Assembly (NCBI GenBank): GCA_022482545.1
Contig: JAKVOZ010000010.1
Span: 1-64,000, forward strand
From: Bacteroidales bacterium
Lineage (GTDB): Bacteria; Bacteroidota; Bacteroidia; Bacteroidales; P3
Direction: 5' to 3'
DNA length: 64,000 nt
Below the pieces are notes generated by a model. It saw nothing but the letters and a program-made list of their open reading frames with translations, was not told where the DNA came from and did not search any database. Below, one piece after another: positions 61,064 through 64,000 of this stretch (positions within the stretch are counted from its first letter, which is position 1; each line of letters opens with the position of its first letter). The translations under genes and the position numbers were made by a program.

Positions 61064-63829
61064 TTGAAAGGTAAATATAATATAATTGTAGCATTAGTTA
61101 TTTTCACTTGTTTTTGTTTTTATTCATGCTCAACAACAAAAAACAAATGGATTAATCGTCAGTATCATGCAGTTGTTGCACATTATAATGCATGGTGGAA
61201 TGGCAATGAATCTCTTAAAGAAGGCAAACGAACAATAGAAAAGAATTATAAAGATGATTATACAAAAATCCTTCCTATTTTTATTTCAGGTAATAGCGAA
61301 CAAGTAGCAGCAATAAAGACAAATACAGATAGAGCAATAGAAAAAGGTAGTAAGGTTATCAAAAAACATTCAATGAGGTTTTCTGGTAGAGAAAGAAATC
61401 CTCAAGTAGATGATGCCTATCTTTTAATAGGAAAAGCATGCTATTATTCTAATGATTACAAAACAGCAGAAGCAACATTTAAATACATTATTTCTGGGTG
61501 GAAAAATCAAAAAGAGATGTATGAACCAATGATTTGGTTGGGACTAACATACACTAAACAAAAAAAATATTCAGAATCGGAATCTGTGCTTAATCAAGTC
61601 AAAAAAGCATTAGATGAAAAGAAAGCACCTAAAAAACTTAATAATTTTCTTTATCTTGTTATGGCTGAAAACAATATAAGACAAGGCAAGACTTATGTTG
61701 GATTAGACAATCTAAGCAAAAGAAGATTTACATTTTTTCAAAGGAGTCTTAATACAAGATTAAAATTTATTGAAGGACAGATATATCAGCAAACAAAAGA
61801 TTATGCTAAGGCTAATAAATGTTTTAAGTATTCAGCAAATCATGCCAAAGATTATTCAATGCAATTTGTTTCTAAACTAAATATGGCTTTGTGTTATGAC
61901 CCTAAAACAAAAAGTAGTATTCCAATAATTAATAAGTTGGAGAAGATGCTTGATGATAAAAAGAATACAGATTATAAAGACCAGATATATTATGCGATAG
62001 GAGAAGTATATTTTAGAGATAGAAATATGGATATTGCATGCAAGAAATGGGAAGAATCTGTTAGTGCATCAACAACAAATACTGTTCAAAAGATAGCATC
62101 ATCACTTAGGGCTGCCAATGTTTATTATGACACATTGGAAAATTATGAAAAAGCACAGATGTATTATGATACAGCACTAACTCTTATGCCAAAAGATTAT
62201 CCTAATAGAGCAAACATAGAGTCAAGACAAAAAGTTTTAACATCATTGGTGGAAAATCTTAGAATAATAAATCGTTGGGATAGTCTTATTGCGATGAGTA
62301 ATATGTCAAAAGAAGAACTTGATGCAAAAATACAAAAAAGTATTGCCCAATATAAACAACAACAAAAAGAGAAAGAAGAACAAGAAAGAATACAACAAGC
62401 AATCTTGGCACGTAATGCTTCAATGAATACTTTTGGAGATAATCTTAATTCAAGAAGTAATTGGTATTTCTATAATCCAGCAACAGTTCAAGCAGGTAAA
62501 TTGGAATTTAAAAGAAGATGGGGCGATAGAGCGTTGGAAGATGATTGGCGATTAAAAGATAAATCTGTTGTAGGTTTTGATTCAGATACGACAAGCGATA
62601 CAACAAGAAATGAAACAGATTCTATCAATAATGAACAAAATGATAAGAATAAAGACCTTACGCCCGATAAACCTGAATATTACACAAAAGATATTCCATA
62701 TACTGAGAAAGAAAAGCAAAAGGCAAATAATGATATTGCTAATGCTCTTTTAGATGCAGGTTATATCTATTATCAAGGGCTAAATAATAATGGTAAAGCA
62801 ATAGAAACATTCCTTGACCTTCATAAACGATACCCAACACACAAAAATATTCTTCCATCATCGTATCATCTATATAAAATATATTTATCAATAGGACAAT
62901 ATCCTAATGCTAATTTCTATAAAAATAAAATTCTTAATGAATATCCTGAGAGTGAATTTGCGATGATGATAAAAAATCCAGATTATTGGGAGAATGTTGC
63001 AAATAATAATACAACAGGCGAACAACTTTATTCATCAGCATACAACAATTATGCTAATAATGAATTTAATAGTGCGATAAACAAATGTAATCTTGCTGTT
63101 GATTCTTTGAAAATAGGACCATACATTCCACGACTTCTTTATGTTAAAGCATTATCTCTTGGAAAACTTTATGGTGTTGATTCGCTTTCTAATAATCTTA
63201 ATATGATAATATATAATTATCCAAACAGTGAAGTAACACCAATAATAGAAAAACAATTAAAGTATCTTTCAGAAAATTATAAACTTGGAGATTTTGATAT
63301 AAAATATAGAGGTAAATCAAATAAGACAACATCGTTAGATACAACACAAACATTAACACAAGTAGATTCAATCAAACAATCAATAATAGATTCCACACAA
63401 ACTGTTAATAAGGACGATATTCTTGATGCGGAGTCTTTGGTTTATAGATATAAAGATATGAATCACTACTATATTATGCTTGCAGATGATTCTAAAAATG
63501 ATGTTCAATACGTACAAAAACTTATAGATGATTTTAATCAAAAGAATTATCCAGAGTTTAACCTTAAATCAACTGCACAATTATTTACATTCTCCGACCA
63601 AATGATTAACGTAAGGAAGTTTAATAATATAGAGCAAGCAATGGAATACTATAATAAGATAAACAATGACTCAATTTTTAAAACTCTTAATCCAACTTAC
63701 TACAAACATTTCATAATATCTATTCAAAACTACCCAACATTTTATAATAAGAGAAACATTGAGGCATATATGAAGTTTTTCCGTATTATGTATTTGCAAA
63801 ATAATGAAAAGCAAACTAAGAAAGAATAA
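61064..63829 (+). CDS. sprE: SprE/PorW-like TPR lipoprotein of the type IX secretion system
   Basis: 921 residues. The start is TTG: an in-frame stop lies 9 bp upstream and no ATG precedes the signal peptide (IIVALVIFTCFCFYSC, lipidated Cys about 22). The mature N-terminus has the SprE/PorW hallmark region (YHAVVAHYNAWWNGNESLKE, ILPIFISGNSEQ, DRAIEKGSKVIKKHSM). Numerous TPR units follow (YLLIGKACYYSNDYKTAEAT, YYAIGEVYFRDRNMDIACKK). A Gln/Glu-rich linker near 430-450 and a C-terminal part with NYPTFYNKRNIEAYMKFFR complete it. SprE/PorW is an outer-membrane-associated component needed for T9SS function, consistent with the three sorting-domain cargo genes in this window. Confidence 0.88.
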   Translation: MKGKYNIIVALVIFTCFCFYSCSTTKNKWINRQYHAVVAHYNAWWNGNESLKEGKRTIEKNYKDDYTKILPIFISGNSEQVAAIKTNTDRAIEKGSKVIKKHSMRFSGRERNPQVDDAYLLIGKACYYSNDYKTAEATFKYIISGWKNQKEMYEPMIWLGLTYTKQKKYSESESVLNQVKKALDEKKAPKKLNNFLYLVMAENNIRQGKTYVGLDNLSKRRFTFFQRSLNTRLKFIEGQIYQQTKDYAKANKCFKYSANHAKDYSMQFVSKLNMALCYDPKTKSSIPIINKLEKMLDDKKNTDYKDQIYYAIGEVYFRDRNMDIACKKWEESVSASTTNTVQKIASSLRAANVYYDTLENYEKAQMYYDTALTLMPKDYPNRANIESRQKVLTSLVENLRIINRWDSLIAMSNMSKEELDAKIQKSIAQYKQQQKEKEEQERIQQAILARNASMNTFGDNLNSRSNWYFYNPATVQAGKLEFKRRWGDRALEDDWRLKDKSVVGFDSDTTSDTTRNETDSINNEQNDKNKDLTPDKPEYYTKDIPYTEKEKQKANNDIANALLDAGYIYYQGLNNNGKAIETFLDLHKRYPTHKNILPSSYHLYKIYLSIGQYPNANFYKNKILNEYPESEFAMMIKNPDYWENVANNNTTGEQLYSSAYNNYANNEFNSAINKCNLAVDSLKIGPYIPRLLYVKALSLGKLYGVDSLSNNLNMIIYNYPNSEVTPIIEKQLKYLSENYKLGDFDIKYRGKSNKTTSLDTTQTLTQVDSIKQSIIDSTQTVNKDDILDAESLVYRYKDMNHYYIMLADDSKNDVQYVQKLIDDFNQKNYPEFNLKSTAQLFTFSDQMINVRKFNNIEQAMEYYNKINNDSIFKTLNPTYYKHFIISIQNYPTFYNKRNIEAYMKFFRIMYLQNNEKQTKKE

Positions 63830-63838
63830 ATAAAGAAA

Positions 63839-64000
63839 ATGAATGATTATGCTAAATATTCATCAATAGCAATTCAAACAGTATTGATTATTTGTATAGG
63901 AGTGTGGTTTGGTATTAAGATGGATTCATGGTGTAATACAAAACCATTGTTTATTGTGATTTTTAGTTTGTTATCTGTTTTTGGAGCGATATATACAACA
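63839..64000 (+). CDS. AtpZ/AtpI-like F0F1-ATPase accessory membrane protein, 3' truncated
   Basis: Only the first 54 codons are in the window. The sequence NDYAKYSSIAIQTVLIICIG, then VWFGIKMDSW and LFIVIFSLLSVFGAIY, shows two transmembrane helices joined by a short loop with GxKxD. This is the pattern of the AtpZ/AtpI family that precedes ATP synthase F0 genes in Bacteroidetes. It is 9 bp after the sprE stop and likely co-transcribed. ATP synthase genes are predicted just beyond the window. Confidence 0.75.
   Translation, partial: MNDYAKYSSIAIQTVLIICIGVWFGIKMDSWCNTKPLFIVIFSLLSVFGAIYTT

Overview
The window is about 64 kb of a very AT-rich bacterial chromosome, almost certainly from the phylum Bacteroidota and probably the order Bacteroidales. 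Four things support this. Three secreted proteins end in type IX secretion (T9SS) type A sorting domains, and a SprE/PorW-like T9SS lipoprotein is present. There is a short primary sigma factor of the Bacteroidetes kind. TonB-dependent receptors are paired with lipoproteins (DUF4249, BtuG-like). At least 18 genes or operons are preceded by the Bacteroidetes -7 promoter element TAnnTTTG. All functional calls come from reading the translated sequence and remembered family features; no database search was run.

Layout. 1-12 kb: a PagL-like outer-membrane hydrolase (cut by the window edge), dnaB, a secreted conserved protein, dapD, two paralogous gingipain-adhesin-like T9SS substrates, a third T9SS substrate, argS and clpS. 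12-21 kb: nfeD and floA, a UvrA of the class lacking the first Cys pair, a small membrane protein, a tandem Usp-like protein, rhomboid and mutL. 21-29 kb: gyrA, a TPR protein, then a leftward rpoD-dnaX-antiporter unit in which dnaX carries a run of ten A that separates a gamma-length frame from its tau extension. 29-36 kb: TonB receptor plus DUF4249 lipoprotein, and an McrBC-type restriction pair. 36-47 kb: a dispersed lysine-fermentation locus (kdd, kamC, kamB, kamA, and a hotdog enzyme that may be Kal) interleaved with a cobalamin-uptake pair (btuB, btuG-like), a secreted ferredoxin/DUF362 protein and a YhcG/DUF1016 nuclease. 47-53 kb: a type II restriction-modification pair and a mobile-element replication module (HU-like protein, HTH protein, DUF6371/Toprim protein, RepA-like ATPase) without an integrase. 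53-64 kb: core genes again (holin-like membrane protein, panC, ftcD, a nitronate monooxygenase family protein, xseA/xseB, a lipoprotein, a DUF1015 protein, sprE/porW and the start of an AtpZ/AtpI-like gene).

How it fits together. The organism looks like an amino-acid-fermenting anaerobe. KamA starts lysine breakdown, KamB and KamC are the presumed reactivators of the B12-dependent lysine 5,6-aminomutase, Kdd acts later, and FtcD handles formiminoglutamate from histidine. The cobalamin-capture genes beside the lysine genes would supply the mutase cofactor, although kamDE itself is not in the window. Three restriction or nuclease systems surround this locus.

The most unusual signals are noncoding. 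A roughly 180-bp element with a 52-bp palindrome and five TTGTCA-type half-sites occurs twice at about 95% identity, 30 kb apart and on opposite strands. One copy lies upstream of gyrA, the other inside the mobile-element module. A second family is made of GC-rich mini-hairpins, in an array at 16.7 kb and as one copy at 11.9 kb. No tRNA, rRNA or CRISPR array was recognised.
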